From Rothia nasimurium (lineage in GTDB: Bacteria; Actinomycetota; Actinomycetes; Actinomycetales; Micrococcaceae): DNA of 64,000 nucleotides. The notes below the pieces were generated by a model that had not been told where the DNA came from, ran no database searches, and saw nothing but the letters and a program-made list of their open reading frames with translations. Both the position numbers and the translations under genes were made by a program. This document shows, piece after piece, positions 7,854 to 22,106 of the stretch (the stretch's first letter is position 1; each line of letters begins with the position of its first letter). The stretch is taken from NCBI RefSeq assembly GCF_928381705.1, contig NZ_CAKMSR010000011.1, positions 29,502 through 93,501 of the forward strand. The letters are read 5' to 3'.

Positions 7854-8258
7854 TTAGTGGTTCAGGTGCTGGTGCGGGTGGTTTAGAAGTATTATTTTGG
7901 GTTCGGTGCCGGGGGCGAAGGTGCGCCGCCCGGGTGGAACCGGGTCGAGGCCTCCGGTGGCCCAGGGGTGGCAGCGCAGTAGACGGCGGACGGTCAGCGA
8001 GAGGCCGCGTATGGCGCCGTGGGTGGTGAGCGATTCGAGCCCGTAGGCTGAGCAGCTCGGATAGTACCGGCAGACGTTGCCGTAGAGCGGCGAGACGATG
8101 GCGCGGTAGACCTTGATGAAAGCGATGAGGACGTTCTGGGGCAGGGTGATAGCTGCCTGAACGATGGTGGTGGGCACGACGAATTCGTGGGGGGCGTTAT
8201 CGAGCAGGACGTCTTCGTCCGCGGGTGCCCCGGCGGGGTGCTGGTGGGAGGTGCTCAT
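7854..8258 (-). CDS. yidD: Membrane protein insertion efficiency factor YidD
   Basis: 134 aa. The core from VLIAFIKVYRAIVSPLYG through CRYYPSCSAYGLESL to RLLRCHPWATGGLDPVP is the YidD signature, with conserved cysteines in PSCS and RCHP. Both ends are extended relative to the usual 70-100 aa. Its start follows the rnpA stop by 3 bp, so it is probably coupled to rnpA; it works alongside YidC at the inner face of the membrane. Confidence 0.94.
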   Translation of the reverse strand: MSTSHQHPAGAPADEDVLLDNAPHEFVVPTTIVQAAITLPQNVLIAFIKVYRAIVSPLYGNVCRYYPSCSAYGLESLTTHGAIRGLSLTVRRLLRCHPWATGGLDPVPPGRRTFAPGTEPKIILLNHPHQHLNH

Positions 8259-8261
8259 GGG

Positions 8262-8624
8262 TTAGAGCTCCTCTCGGGCGGTGGCACCGAGTTTTTTGAG
8301 GGTGGTGGCCAGCGCGCTGGTCAGGTCTGTTTCGAGGTCGGTGTAGGGGGCGGACGCTGCCGGCGGCAGGGCTCGTACGACCACCTGGTAGCCGGTGGGG
8401 TTTTCGGCGACGAAGGGGGCGATGATGTCGCGGAGGCGTCGCTTGGTTTTGTTGCGGGTAACGGCGTTACCGACGGCCTTGGAGACGATGAAACCGATGA
8501 TGGTTGGTTCTTCGCCTGTTTTGGCTGTATATAGAACTAAGTTCCGACGCCCTGAGCGGGCGCCGGAACGTGTAGTTGCTGAGAATTGAGCCGAAGCTCG
8601 CATCCGGTTCTGTTGTGCCAGCAC
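8262..8624 (-). CDS. rnpA: Ribonuclease P protein component
   Basis: 120 aa, protein subunit of RNase P for tRNA 5' maturation. GTG start at 8624 with AAGGAG 5 bp upstream. The RNP motif KAVGNAVTRNKTKRRLRD is complete. Follows rpmH by about 95 bp in the conserved rpmH-rnpA order. Confidence 0.96.
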   Translation of the reverse strand: MLAQQNRMRASAQFSATTRSGARSGRRNLVLYTAKTGEEPTIIGFIVSKAVGNAVTRNKTKRRLRDIIAPFVAENPTGYQVVVRALPPAASAPYTDLETDLTSALATTLKKLGATAREEL

Positions 8625-8719
8625 GTAGTCTCCTTTGTCTTTTCGGTCGTCTCTCGGCGGGCTGCGTGGTCACGCTGGCCTGCACAAGGGGCTAGGCCGA
8701 GGCGAGGAGATGTGAAGCC

Positions 8720-8857
8720 TTATGCTGAGAGGCTTGCGCGGCCCTTTGAACGACGGTTCGCGAGGATGGCGCGGCCTGCACGGGTGCGCATGCGAAGACG
8801 GAAGCCGTGCTTCTTGGCGCGGCGGCGGTTATTCGGCTGGAAAGTCCGCTTGCTCAT
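8720..8857 (-). CDS. rpmH: 50S ribosomal protein L34
   Basis: 45 aa ribosomal protein read from ATG at 8857 to TAA at 8720: [18 protein letters not shown] begins the protein, followed by the conserved [14 protein letters not shown]. Ribosome-binding site GGAG lies 8 bases upstream. First gene of the leftward operon and the classic neighbour of dnaA. Confidence 0.97.
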   Translation of the reverse strand: MSKRTFQPNNRRRAKKHGFRLRMRTRAGRAILANRRSKGRASLSA

Positions 8858-9341
8858 TTGGTTACTCCAAAAATGGTTGGTACGGGGGCCAACCTTTCAA
8901 CAGTTCTTCGAACAGGTTGACGCTTCTTGCTCGTGTGTTAGCTCCGCCGCGTAAGGGGCGGATATCAGGCCTTAGATATAGGCATAGTCCTAGCACACTT
9001 TGACTAAACAACTCTAGAAGAGGTTGTGATATAAGGTCAAGCCCGCTAGGGGTAGGTCTTTAATCACAGGTAGGTGGGAGAGTTTGCCCACACCTGTGGA
9101 TAGCTTGCGAGCGCGCTCGCCCTAGCGAGAGTTATCCACAGGCGCACCGGGGAAAGTTGTAAGTTACAAAAACTGCGGTTTTGAGCTAGCGGTGCGCGGT
9201 TTAATCACATACTGTAAACAGGTACTCCCCTCGTTAAATCACAAGTTTTCCACCCTGTGGATAACATGGTGATAAATCGGTGGGCCCTGCGGCTAAGCTG
9301 TGGGTAAGTTTTTTGCGTGACCTGAGATTAAAGGAGAGCCA
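8858..9341. promoter_or_regulatory. rpmH-dnaA divergent control region with DnaA boxes
   Basis: 484 bp between divergent rpmH and dnaA. It holds DnaA boxes in both orientations: TGTGGATAG (9095-9103), TTATCCACA (9132-9140), TGTGGATAA (9256-9264) and TGTGGGTAA (9299-9307, one mismatch). DnaA probably autoregulates dnaA here, and the region may form part of a bipartite origin with the dnaA-dnaN gap. Confidence 0.85.
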
Positions 9342-10925
9342 GTGGGCGATTATATGGACCCGGAGCTTCAGAAGAAGTGGATGCACCTGGTAACCCTGTT
9401 GCGGGCAGATACTTCGGTGGCTCAGCGTCACCGTGCGCATATTGGCCTGGCTCAGCCTCACGCTTTTATGGGTAATGTGCTGCTGATTGCGGTGCCGAGC
9501 GAGTTTACCCGCGATATTTTTCAGCACGAGCTGAAGGAGACCCTGCAAGAGGCTATTACTGCAACCTTTGGCCAGGGGGTGACCGAGGCTTTCATTATTG
9601 ATACCAGCCTCGAGAATTCTCCTGAGAAGGTGGCGCTACCCGCAACCGAGCGTCCTGCTGCTCCGTCTTTCCCGGCGTCCGTTGAGCGGGATCCGGCTTC
9701 CCACGCCGGTTTCGACGAAGCTGCCCACCAGCGTCCGGACGCCGCCCCCACCTTTGGGCAGGCACCGGCGGCTCCCGAGTTTGCCCAGGTCAACCACGAG
9801 GCAGAGCCCCTTGAAGAGCCTGTTGAGGCAGGCGAGCTGATCGAGGCTCCCGCAGAGACGGGGGAGGCAAAGACCTGGGACTCTACCGCGCGCCTGAACC
9901 CCAAGTACACCTTCGATAGCTTTGTGATTGGCCAGTCCAACCGTTTTGCCCACGCGGCTGCCTTCGCGGTGTCCGAAACCCCGGCGTCTGCCTACAATCC
10001 CCTCTTTATCTACGGCGGCTCGGGTCTGGGTAAGACCCACCTGCTGCACGCCATCGGCCACTACGCCAAGAGTCTCTACCCCGGTTTGCGGGTGCGCTAT
10101 GTGAACTCTGAGGAGTTCACCAACGACTTCATTAACTCCATTCGCGACAACAACGGTATTACCTTTAAGCAGATTTACCGCAATGTCGACATGCTCTTGA
10201 TCGACGATATTCAGTTCTTGGCTGGGAAAGATAGTACCCAGGAAGAGTTCTTCCATACCTTCAACGCCCTGCACAACCACCAGAAGCAGGTGGTCATTAC
10301 CTCTGACCTACCGCCCAAGCAGCTGACCGGTTTTGCAGAGCGTATGCGCTCGCGCTTTGAGTGGGGTTTGATTACCGACGTTCAGCCGCCGGAGCTCGAA
10401 ACCCGTATCGCGATTCTGAGTAAGAAGGCCCAGAATGAGGGTCTTGATGTACCCGATGACGTGATGGAATATATTGCCTCGCACATTTCCACCAACATTC
10501 GTGAGCTGGAAGGCGCGCTGATTCGTGTGACCGCTTTTGCCTCCTTGCAGGGGCAGCCGGTGGATATGCAGCTGGCGGAGCAGGTGCTCAAAGATCTGTT
10601 GCTGGACGACGGTGCCCAGGAAATTACAGCATCGCAGGTGTTGCAGGCGACGGCAGAGTACTTTGACGTAACGATTGATGACCTGCGGTCGAAGTCCCGT
10701 AGCCGCACTCTGGTGAACGCGCGTCAGATCGCCATGTACCTCTTACGAGAGCTCACCGATATGTCGCTGCCCCGTATCGGGCAGGAGCTGGGCGACCGTG
10801 ACCACACCACCGTGATGTACGCAGATCGCAAGATTCGTAACCTCATGGCAGAGCGTCGACCTATCTTTAACCAGGTCACAGAGCTTACCAACCGTATTAA
10901 GCAGGGGTCTCGTGACGCATCCTAA
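9342..10925 (+). CDS. dnaA: Chromosomal replication initiator DnaA
   Basis: 527 aa. GTG start with AGGAG 7 bp upstream. Domain I is residues 1-85; a long acidic/Pro-rich linker follows (about 90-180). The AAA+ domain has Walker [12 protein letters not shown] and Walker [10 protein letters not shown]. The C-terminal DNA-binding domain carries [20 protein letters not shown], the DnaA signature that reads DnaA boxes. Replication initiator with boxes on both sides of the gene. Long linkers are usual in actinobacterial DnaA. Confidence 0.98.
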   Translation: MGDYMDPELQKKWMHLVTLLRADTSVAQRHRAHIGLAQPHAFMGNVLLIAVPSEFTRDIFQHELKETLQEAITATFGQGVTEAFIIDTSLENSPEKVALPATERPAAPSFPASVERDPASHAGFDEAAHQRPDAAPTFGQAPAAPEFAQVNHEAEPLEEPVEAGELIEAPAETGEAKTWDSTARLNPKYTFDSFVIGQSNRFAHAAAFAVSETPASAYNPLFIYGGSGLGKTHLLHAIGHYAKSLYPGLRVRYVNSEEFTNDFINSIRDNNGITFKQIYRNVDMLLIDDIQFLAGKDSTQEEFFHTFNALHNHQKQVVITSDLPPKQLTGFAERMRSRFEWGLITDVQPPELETRIAILSKKAQNEGLDVPDDVMEYIASHISTNIRELEGALIRVTAFASLQGQPVDMQLAEQVLKDLLLDDGAQEITASQVLQATAEYFDVTIDDLRSKSRSRTLVNARQIAMYLLRELTDMSLPRIGQELGDRDHTTVMYADRKIRNLMAERRPIFNQVTELTNRIKQGSRDAS

Positions 10926-11384
10926 CCCTAAAAGGCCTAGTCACAGGGTTGTAGATAACTTTGAGACTTAAGGGGTTTTAATGTGGATGTTAAGTGCATG
11001 AATATGCAAAGCCTGTGAAGTTCGGTGATTGCATAAATATCCATCCACTATTCATTCACAGCGGAGACGGGTTTTCTGCACAGGCGCCCCACAAGCACTT
11101 GGTTGAGATTCCGGGCTCAAACGGGGTTTTCCACAGTTTTCACAAGGGTTATTAACACTACGATTCTTAAAGAAAAAACGTCAAATAACAAAAAATCTGT
11201 GCTCGTGCTGCCGGGCGGGGTTGAGCTCTTGTAATTACAGATTTTCGTGAGGGCTCTTTGGTTCAGGGTCACGGCTTGTAATTACAGAAAAACAGCTTTA
11301 GTGCCAAGGTAGTCCGGTAGACTGGACACCTGAACTGTGCCCGTTTAAGGGCTTCTCATGTTTAAAGCTTTGGAAGGTGCTCCA
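10926..11384. other. Putative oriC (dnaA-dnaN intergenic region)
   Basis: About 460 bp, more AT-rich than its surroundings, with degenerate DnaA boxes: TGTAGATAA (10951-10959, one mismatch), TGTGGATGT (10982-10990) and TTTTCCACA (11127-11135, one mismatch). An A/T stretch at 11160-11195 could be an unwinding element. Two copies of the palindrome TGTAATTACA (11230-11239 and 11277-11286) lie nearer dnaN. Position and content match actinobacterial origins; exact unwinding site is inferred. Confidence 0.8.
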
Positions 11385-12512
11385 GTGAAATTTACTGTCG
11401 AACGCGATACTTTGGCCGAGGCCGTCAGCTGGACTGCCCGCTCCCTCTCCCCCCGTCCGCCTGTACCGGTACTCTCTGGCCTGCTCATCAAGGCAGCAGC
11501 CGGTGAAGTGTCTATCGCCAGCTTCGACTACGAGACCTCAGCCAAACTCAACATCGCAGCCGATATCGCTGAAGAAGGCGAAGCCCTGGTATCTGGCCGT
11601 CTGCTTGCCGATATCTGCCGTTCGCTGCCCAAGTCTGACGTGCTCTTTGAACTGCGTGAGGGCAAGGTTCACCTCTCCTGCGGTTCTTCTAACTTCAACC
11701 TGTCGTCCATGCCTGTAGCTGACTACCCCGAGCTACCTGCCCTCCCCGCGGTATCAGGTACCGTTGAGGGCTCTGAGTTCGCCAAGGCTGTTACCCAGGT
11801 GTCGGTAGCAGCGTCGAAGGACGACACCCTGCCGATTCTGACCGGTGTACGCATGGAAATCGAGGGTGACCAGATCACCCTGCTCGCAACCGACCGCTAC
11901 CGTCTGGCCATGCGCGAGCTGACCTGGAACCCCGCAGACGCTTCTATCTCAACCGCTGCGCTGGTCAAGGCTAAGACTCTTTCTGAGGTCGCCAAGACCC
12001 TGGGTGGTGCAGGGGAACTGTCCATCGCCCTGTCAGATGCCCATGAGCTCATCGGCTTTGAATCTGACTCCCGCCGCACCACCAGCCTGCTGGTCGACGG
12101 TGAATACCCCAAGATTCGCTCCCTCTTCCCCGAAGTCACCCCCGTGCACGCGATCGTCCGCACCTCAGACCTGATGGAAGCCGTCCGCCGTGTCTCCCTG
12201 GTCGCTGAGCGCAACACCCCCGTCCGCCTGGCCTTCAGCCAGGGCCAGGTCACCCTGGACGCCGGTACCGGCGAGGACGCCCAGGCAACCGAGGTGCTGC
12301 AGGCCCACCTGCACGGCGACGACATCACCGTAGCCTTCAACCCCAGCTACCTCTCCGAAGGTCTGCACACCTTCGCAGCCAACAAGTTCGTGCGCTTCTC
12401 CTTCACCGACCCCCGCAAGCCCGTTGTGCTCTCTGAACAGGACGACTGGCAGGCTGAGGACGAGAAGAACTACCGCTACCTGCTCATGCCTATCCGCCTG
12501 CAGAACCAGTAA
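11385..12512 (+). CDS. dnaN: DNA polymerase III sliding clamp (beta subunit)
   Basis: 375 aa from GTG at 11385, chosen because KFTVERD is the conserved N terminus of DnaN and GGAAGG lies 8 bases upstream; an ATG 27 bp earlier would add nine unconserved residues. Three clamp domains are apparent, ending in YRYLLMPIRLQ, the typical C terminus with the LMP(I/M)R motif. Processivity clamp for the replicase. Confidence 0.96.
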   Translation: MKFTVERDTLAEAVSWTARSLSPRPPVPVLSGLLIKAAAGEVSIASFDYETSAKLNIAADIAEEGEALVSGRLLADICRSLPKSDVLFELREGKVHLSCGSSNFNLSSMPVADYPELPALPAVSGTVEGSEFAKAVTQVSVAASKDDTLPILTGVRMEIEGDQITLLATDRYRLAMRELTWNPADASISTAALVKAKTLSEVAKTLGGAGELSIALSDAHELIGFESDSRRTTSLLVDGEYPKIRSLFPEVTPVHAIVRTSDLMEAVRRVSLVAERNTPVRLAFSQGQVTLDAGTGEDAQATEVLQAHLHGDDITVAFNPSYLSEGLHTFAANKFVRFSFTDPRKPVVLSEQDDWQAEDEKNYRYLLMPIRLQNQ

Positions 12513-12548
12513 AGCCGCAGGTCAAACCGCTATCTCAAGGAGGGCGCG

Positions 12549-13742
12549 CTGTACATCGACCACCTTTCGTTGATGGACTACCGCACCTACCAGCTCCTGA
12601 CTCTTCCCCTCACCCCCGGCGTCACCGTCTTTCTCGGGTCAAACGGGGTGGGCAAAACCAATATCGTTGAAGCCATCGACTACACTGCGCAGCTGGCTTC
12701 TCACCGGGTTAGTCAGGACGCCCCGCTGGTACGTGTGGGCGCTGACCGCGCCTACATCCGCACCCGCACGGTCCGCGGCAACCAGCAGACCGTCCTTGAG
12801 TTTGAACTAGCCCCCGGCAAAAGCAACCGGGTACGCATCAACCGGGCGGCGCCCGTCCGCGCCCGTGAAGCCCTGGGCGTCACTCGCACCGTGCTTTTCT
12901 CACCCGAGGATTTGCAGCTGGTGAAGGGGGACCCCGCCGGGCGACGCCGTTTCCTTGATGATTTGGCGGTATCCCTGCGCCCCTCTGTTGCCGCCTACCG
13001 GGCGGACTACGAGCGGGTTTTGCGCCAGCGGAATTCCCTGCTCAAATCCATGCGCTCGCGGCGCAGCACCGGGGCCGAGGACTCCTACACCCTGGAGGTC
13101 TGGAACAAGCAGCTGGCGGACGCCGGTGCCCACCTTCTGCAGGCCCGACTACGCACCCTGGCCCTGCTTCTGCCGCAACTACAGAGGGCCTATACCGAGC
13201 TCACGGACGGTTCCAAGAATGTGAGCCTGGTGTACGATTCCACTGTTTTCCCGCCGATTTCAGCTAACCTTCTGCCGACCGCAGCCCTGATGGGGGTAGA
13301 TGATCTGCGGGAGGCTATGTTGCGCGGTTTTGCCGATAAGCAGCGGGAAGAGCTGGAGCGCGGCGTGACCCTGGTGGGACCCCACCGCGATGATCTTGCC
13401 CTGGAACTCGGTGGCATCCCGGTCAAGGGTTTTGCATCCCACGGGGAAAGCTGGTCGTATGCCCTGGGTCTGAAGCTGGCCTCCTGGTACGTGCACCTGG
13501 CAGATAACGATGCCCCCGGCGCCTCCCCCATCTTGATTCTTGATGACGTCTTTGCTGAGCTCGATACCGCCCGCCGCCATAAGCTGGGTGCTATTGTTGC
13601 CGGTGCTGAGCAGGTGCTGGTGACCTGTGCTGTAGCAAGTGATATCCCTGAAGAACTGGGAGAGATTACCCTGGTCAGGGTTGAACCCGGCAGGGCCCGA
13701 GTGGAAAGCTCCCCACTAGGTAATATTCCAAATCAGGAATAA
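12549..13742 (+). CDS. recF: DNA replication and repair protein RecF (probable CTG start)
   Basis: SMC-like ATPase of the RecFOR gap-repair pathway. Walker A GSNGVGKTNIVEAI, ABC signature region and Walker B SPILILDDVFAELD are intact; about 397 aa. RecF proteins begin with M-Y-I-x-H-L-S-L-x-D-Y, and the matching codons here start CTG TAC ATC GAC CAC CTT TCG TTG ATG GAC. AAGGAGGG lies 4 bp before that CTG. The first TTG/ATG in frame (12570/12573) would remove the first beta-strand and have no ribosome-binding site. A CTG start is therefore inferred. Confidence 0.9.
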   Translation: MYIDHLSLMDYRTYQLLTLPLTPGVTVFLGSNGVGKTNIVEAIDYTAQLASHRVSQDAPLVRVGADRAYIRTRTVRGNQQTVLEFELAPGKSNRVRINRAAPVRAREALGVTRTVLFSPEDLQLVKGDPAGRRRFLDDLAVSLRPSVAAYRADYERVLRQRNSLLKSMRSRRSTGAEDSYTLEVWNKQLADAGAHLLQARLRTLALLLPQLQRAYTELTDGSKNVSLVYDSTVFPPISANLLPTAALMGVDDLREAMLRGFADKQREELERGVTLVGPHRDDLALELGGIPVKGFASHGESWSYALGLKLASWYVHLADNDAPGASPILILDDVFAELDTARRHKLGAIVAGAEQVLVTCAVASDIPEELGEITLVRVEPGRARVESSPLGNIPNQE

Positions 13743-13760
13743 TTGGGCAACGGGGTAAAT

Positions 13761-14354
13761 ATGGTTGATTCAGAATATGATGTAGAAGCAGTGGATGCTC
13801 CCCATGCCCTGCTCAGCCGCATCCGGGCTGCCAAAGAAGCCCGCGGTGAACACCGGGTGCAGGGCGCTGCCGGTCGGAAAATTATCAAGGACTTCGGCCG
13901 CGTCATGAACGCTGAGCCCGGCACCAAAGTGCGTCGCTATGCCTCAACAGGATCAACCGGCCAGCTCGGTGGCTATACCGGAGCTGGCCCCAGCGCCCGC
14001 GACCCGCAGAGCCTCGGTGGCCTGCTCGACCGCGTCATTATGGAGCGGGGCTGGACCACTCCCCTAGCGGTTTCCTCGGTCATGGCCCGCTGGGATAAAC
14101 TGGTCGGCCCCCAAATCGCCTCGAAAGCTACCCCCGAGAGTTTTGAGGACGGGGTGATGACCGTCCGCTGCGAATCAACCGCCTGGGCCGTGCAGATTCG
14201 CCAGATGAAATACGACATCATGCGCCGCTTCAACGGGGAGCTGGGGGACGACGTCGTCAAAGACGTGCGCGCCTTTGGGCCAGCAGCCCCCTCCTGGAAA
14301 AAAGGACGGCGGGTTGCCCCCGGCGGACGCGGCCCCCGCGACACCTACGGGTAG
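13761..14354 (+). CDS. DciA-like protein (DUF721)
   Basis: 197 aa from ATG 13761, 18 bp after the recF stop. The C-terminal half matches the DUF721/DciA pattern (WDKLVGPQIASKATPESFEDGVMTVRC is the landmark segment; WAVQIRQMK follows), the KH-like domain of the ancestral bacterial helicase-loading factor that helps deliver DnaB. The N-terminal half is low complexity. Position between recF and gyrB is conserved in actinobacteria. Ends in a basic, Gly/Pro-rich tail. Confidence 0.85.
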   Translation: MVDSEYDVEAVDAPHALLSRIRAAKEARGEHRVQGAAGRKIIKDFGRVMNAEPGTKVRRYASTGSTGQLGGYTGAGPSARDPQSLGGLLDRVIMERGWTTPLAVSSVMARWDKLVGPQIASKATPESFEDGVMTVRCESTAWAVQIRQMKYDIMRRFNGELGDDVVKDVRAFGPAAPSWKKGRRVAPGGRGPRDTYG

Positions 14355-16681
<2,327 letters not shown>

Positions 16682-16755
16682 GGCTTTTTAGTGTGAATTA
16701 AGCGCTATATAGCCAATACGGAATATAAAAATCAAGGACGAAAAACGAGGAACTT

Positions 16756-19396
<2,641 letters not shown>

Positions 19397-19407
<11 letters not shown>

Positions 19408-19903
19408 AAGCACCGGAACCGCACCGCGGCCAGCGCCGCGAGCCGGCACCCCGCGCGCTGCCCAAGGTAAGGCACGCCCCCAGAGTGCGGCGTCCGCAGG
19501 TGCCCAGCGCAAGCCGCTGGTGCGCCCCGCCCCCCGCTCCAAGATCCGTCGCGCTCGCCTGGTCGTTGCCAAGGTAGATACCTTCTCGGTCGCCAAGCTC
19601 GTCTTCCTGCTCTCGGTCGCCATCGGTATCGCTACCGTGGTTGCAGCCGTTATTCTCTGGCTCGTCATGCAGGCCACCGGTGCCTTCCAGAGCCTCAATG
19701 ACCTGCTGACCCTGCTCGGTACCACCGGTGACGCCGTAGACATCTCCCAGTACCTCTCACTGGGCCAGGTAGCTCTCTACAGCACCATCATCTCCGTGGT
19801 GAACGTCGTGCTCTTCACCCTGCTCGGCACCCTGGCAGCCATGCTCTACAACGTGGCAGCCAAGCTGGTTGGCGGCGTGGGCGTAACCCTCACCGACGAA
19901 TAA
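19397..19903 (+). CDS. DUF3566 membrane protein
   Basis: 168 aa. The GTG at 19397 overlaps the end of gyrA and has GGAGG 6 bases upstream. Residues 1-55 are basic, Ala/Pro/Arg-rich and disordered. Then the DUF3566 core [18 protein letters not shown] and two membrane helices (about residues 70-95 and 120-150). The gyrA-DUF3566-tRNA-Ile-tRNA-Ala arrangement is conserved in actinobacteria; function unknown. Confidence 0.92.
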
Positions 19904-19917
19904 ACCAAAACCCTGCC

Positions 19918-19952
19918 TCGTGGCGCCCTGTAGATTCAGGGCGCCACGAAGC
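19918..19952 (+). terminator. Terminator of the gyrase operon
   Basis: CGTGGCGCCCTG / CAGGGCGCCACG, a perfect 12-bp stem with a 6-nt loop followed by AAGCTTTT, 15 bp after the DUF3566 stop. Confidence 0.85.
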
Positions 19953-20054
19953 TTTTAAACACCCTTTCAGGGTATGTGTCTCAGAACACGCTATTTCGAT
20001 TTGGCAAGGTGTCAAAACCTGTGTAAAGTTATATCTCGTTCTGATGAACACCAA

Positions 20055-20128
20055 GGGCGTATAGCTCAGACGGTTAGAGCGCTACACTGATAATGTAGAG
20101 GTCCCAGGTTCAATTCCTGGTACGCCCA
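20055..20128 (+). tRNA. tRNA-Ile (GAT anticodon)
   Basis: 74 nt: acceptor GGGCGTA / TACGCCC with discriminator A, D arm, anticodon stem CTACA / TGTAG with loop CTGATAA (anticodon GAT), T arm CCAGG-TTCAATT-CCTGG. CCA is not encoded. Conserved position downstream of gyrA. Confidence 0.97.
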
Positions 20129-20151
20129 CTCACCTTGGTTGAAAGGTTGAC

Positions 20152-20271
20152 ATGAAGAAATTTATGGCAATCACGCTCGCTGCGCTGGCAACAGCGGTAG
20201 CAGCAAAGAAAGCTAAGGATTCTCAGGAGAATAAAAAAACTTGGGAAGAAGCTACAGATAAAATTTCATAG
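20152..20271 (+). CDS. DLW-39 family peptide
   Basis: 39-aa small protein beginning MKKFMAITLAALATAVAA, with a hydrophobic helix over residues 4-18, then a polar tail containing W-EEATD, matching the DLW-39 family of actinobacterial 39-residue peptides that sit beside the tRNA-Ile/tRNA-Ala genes. GAAAGG lies 7 bases before the ATG. The classic LW is TW here. Function unknown; probably membrane-associated. Confidence 0.85.
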   Translation: MKKFMAITLAALATAVAAKKAKDSQENKKTWEEATDKIS

Positions 20272-20283
20272 GTAGCACCCGAT

Positions 20284-20356
20284 GGGGGCGTGGCGCAATT
20301 GGTAGCGCACCTGCTTTGCAAGCAGGGGGTTAGGGGTTCGAGTCCCCTCGCCTCCA
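20284..20356 (+). tRNA. tRNA-Ala (TGC anticodon), copy 1
   Basis: 73 nt: acceptor GGGGGCG / CGCCTCC with one G-U pair, anticodon stem CCTGC / GCAGG around TTTGCAA (anticodon TGC), T arm GGGG-TTCGAGT-CCCC. CCA not encoded. Identical to copy 2 at 23390-23462. Confidence 0.97.
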
Positions 20357-20359
20357 CTC

Positions 20360-20475
20360 TTCGGTGATTATAGCAAGAGGGAAACACCCGGTCCCATCCC
20401 GAACCCGGAAGTTAAGGCTCTTAGCGCCGATGGTACTGCACTGGCGACGGTGTGGGAGAGTAGGTCATCGCCGAA
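20360..20475 (+). rRNA. 5S rRNA, copy 1 (no adjacent 16S/23S)
   Basis: About 116 nt with paired ends TTCGGTGAT / ATCGCCGAA and the conserved 5S core (GGTCCCATCCCGAACCCGGA, CGCCGATGGTACTGC). It follows tRNA-Ala by 3 nt with no 16S or 23S gene nearby. Identical to copy 2 at 23466-23581. Confidence 0.93.
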
Positions 20476-20488
20476 TTAAATGTGGTAA

Positions 20489-20523
20489 GGAACCCCAGTC
20501 GAAAGACTGGGGTTCCTTTTTTG
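20489..20523 (+). terminator. Terminator after 5S rRNA copy 1
   Basis: GGAACCCCAGTC-GAAA-GACTGGGGTTCC followed by TTTTTT; a perfect 12-bp stem with a GNRA-type tetraloop. Confidence 0.95.
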
Positions 20524-20526
20524 TAT

Positions 20527-20912
20527 AGGCGCTTCTGCTCTGGGGCGGGTGGGGTGTGGAAATAGAGTTCAACTAAACCTTGAACTTTTGTGGCAGTTTA
20601 TGAGCAACCCCACGGGGTCTTAAGATGAACAAATGGTAAACAACATCGCCCCGAGTGTGGGATTTTCGTGACGAGAGGCCCTGCCTGCTCGGGGAAAGCC
20701 ATATAAAACCACATTCTTTTAAGGGGGAGCCTCGCAGGGAATACCCCCTAACCAGGTGAAACGAAAGTATTCCGCCCTCGCCGCGGCGGGCGTCCTTGTT
20801 AAAAATATGCCTCTTGTGGGTTTTATGAAACTTAAGCAACATTTCACCCCTGCCTAACCCCTCAGTTGCCTGATGTTTCCCAAAACCTGCCTTGCCCACA
20901 AGAATAGAAACC
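20527..20912. other. pit upstream region
   Basis: About 385 bp without a gene. It contains GTTCAA-N7-TTGAAC (20567-20585), a possible operator, and GC/AT-mixed sequence leading to pit. No riboswitch recognised. The long minus-strand frame across it overlaps pit antisense and is not credible. Confidence 0.5.
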
Positions 20913-22106
20913 GTGACTACAGAACTCATCATTCTGGTGATCGTAGTGCTGACCGCACTAGCCTTCGACTTCACCAACGGCTTCCACGACACCGCCAACG
21001 CCATGGCCTCATCTATCGCCACCGGCGCCCTCAAGCCCAAGGCGGCTGTCGCTCTCTCAGCCGTCCTTAACCTCATCGGCGCCTTCCTCTCCATCGAGGT
21101 AGCTAAGACCGTCGGCTCCGGCCTCATCGACCTTGAAACTGCCGGCGGTGGCCCCAGCCTCATGCTCATTGTCTTTACCGGCTTGGTTGGCGCTATCCTC
21201 TGGAACGTCTTCACCTGGCTGCTGGGTCTACCCTCTAGCTCCTCTCATGCCCTCTTCGGCGGCCTGATCGGTGCAACCCTGGCGTCACTGGGCACCAGCG
21301 GCGTGCTCTGGAACGGCGTGCTGATGAAGATTATCGTCCCGGCCCTGATGGCACCGCTCATCGCGGGTGTAGTTGCCGGTGTCGGTGCCGCCCTCATCTA
21401 TGCGCTCACCAAGCCCGTCCCCGCCGAACAAAAGAAGAAGAACTTCCGCTTCGGTCAGATCTCTGCCGCTTCCCTGATGTCCCTGGCCCACGGCACCAAT
21501 GACGCCCAGAAGACCATGGGTGTTATCTTCCTAGCCCTGGTGGCCGCCAACGAAATCAACCCCGAAGCAGACATCCCCTTCTGGGTACGTCTGGTCTGTG
21601 CCCTGGCTATCGCCCTGGGTACCTACCTGGGTGGCTGGCGCATCATCAAGACCATGGGTAAGGGCATTGTCGATATTGAAGGCCCTCAGGGCTTTGCTGC
21701 GGACGGCTCCTCGGCAGCTATCATCCTGACCTCCTCCCACTTCGGTATGGCCCTGTCTACCACTCACGTGGCAACCGGCTCCATCATCGGCTCCGGCCTC
21801 GGCCGTCGCGCTAAGGTGAGCTGGTCAACCGCCCGCCGTATGGTTATCGCCTGGATTATCACCCTGCCCGCCGCTGGCTCCGTCGGCGCGTTGACCTGGT
21901 TCGTGGGTAACGGCATCAACTCCATGACCGGTAGCGCCTGGATGGGTGAGGCAACCGTCTTCCTCATTCTGGTCGGTTTCTGCTTCTGGATGTGGGCCCA
22001 CTCCCGCAAGAGCGCCGTCAGCCACATCGATATGCACTCGGGTGAGGCCGTCACCGCCCGTGAGGTGCACACCGAGTCGATTCCCACCGTGAAGGCTGGT
22101 TCCTAA
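20913..22106 (+). CDS. pit: PiT-family inorganic phosphate transporter
   Basis: 397 aa, about 10 membrane helices. It carries the duplicated PiT signature: FDFTNGFHDTANAMA near the N terminus and SLAHGTNDAQKTMG in the second half. Symport of phosphate with a cation (H+ or Na+) is expected from the family. GTG at 20913 chosen because TTELIILVIVV begins the first helix; the ribosome-binding site is weak. The next small gene starts immediately after the stop. Sits between the two tRNA-Ala/5S repeats. Confidence 0.93.
   Translation: MTTELIILVIVVLTALAFDFTNGFHDTANAMASSIATGALKPKAAVALSAVLNLIGAFLSIEVAKTVGSGLIDLETAGGGPSLMLIVFTGLVGAILWNVFTWLLGLPSSSSHALFGGLIGATLASLGTSGVLWNGVLMKIIVPALMAPLIAGVVAGVGAALIYALTKPVPAEQKKKNFRFGQISAASLMSLAHGTNDAQKTMGVIFLALVAANEINPEADIPFWVRLVCALAIALGTYLGGWRIIKTMGKGIVDIEGPQGFAADGSSAAIILTSSHFGMALSTTHVATGSIIGSGLGRRAKVSWSTARRMVIAWIITLPAAGSVGALTWFVGNGINSMTGSAWMGEATVFLILVGFCFWMWAHSRKSAVSHIDMHSGEAVTAREVHTESIPTVKAGS

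Noticed and set aside
20573..21214. 213-codon minus-strand frame before pit
   Set aside because: Half of it is antisense to pit; remainder lies in the regulatory gap.
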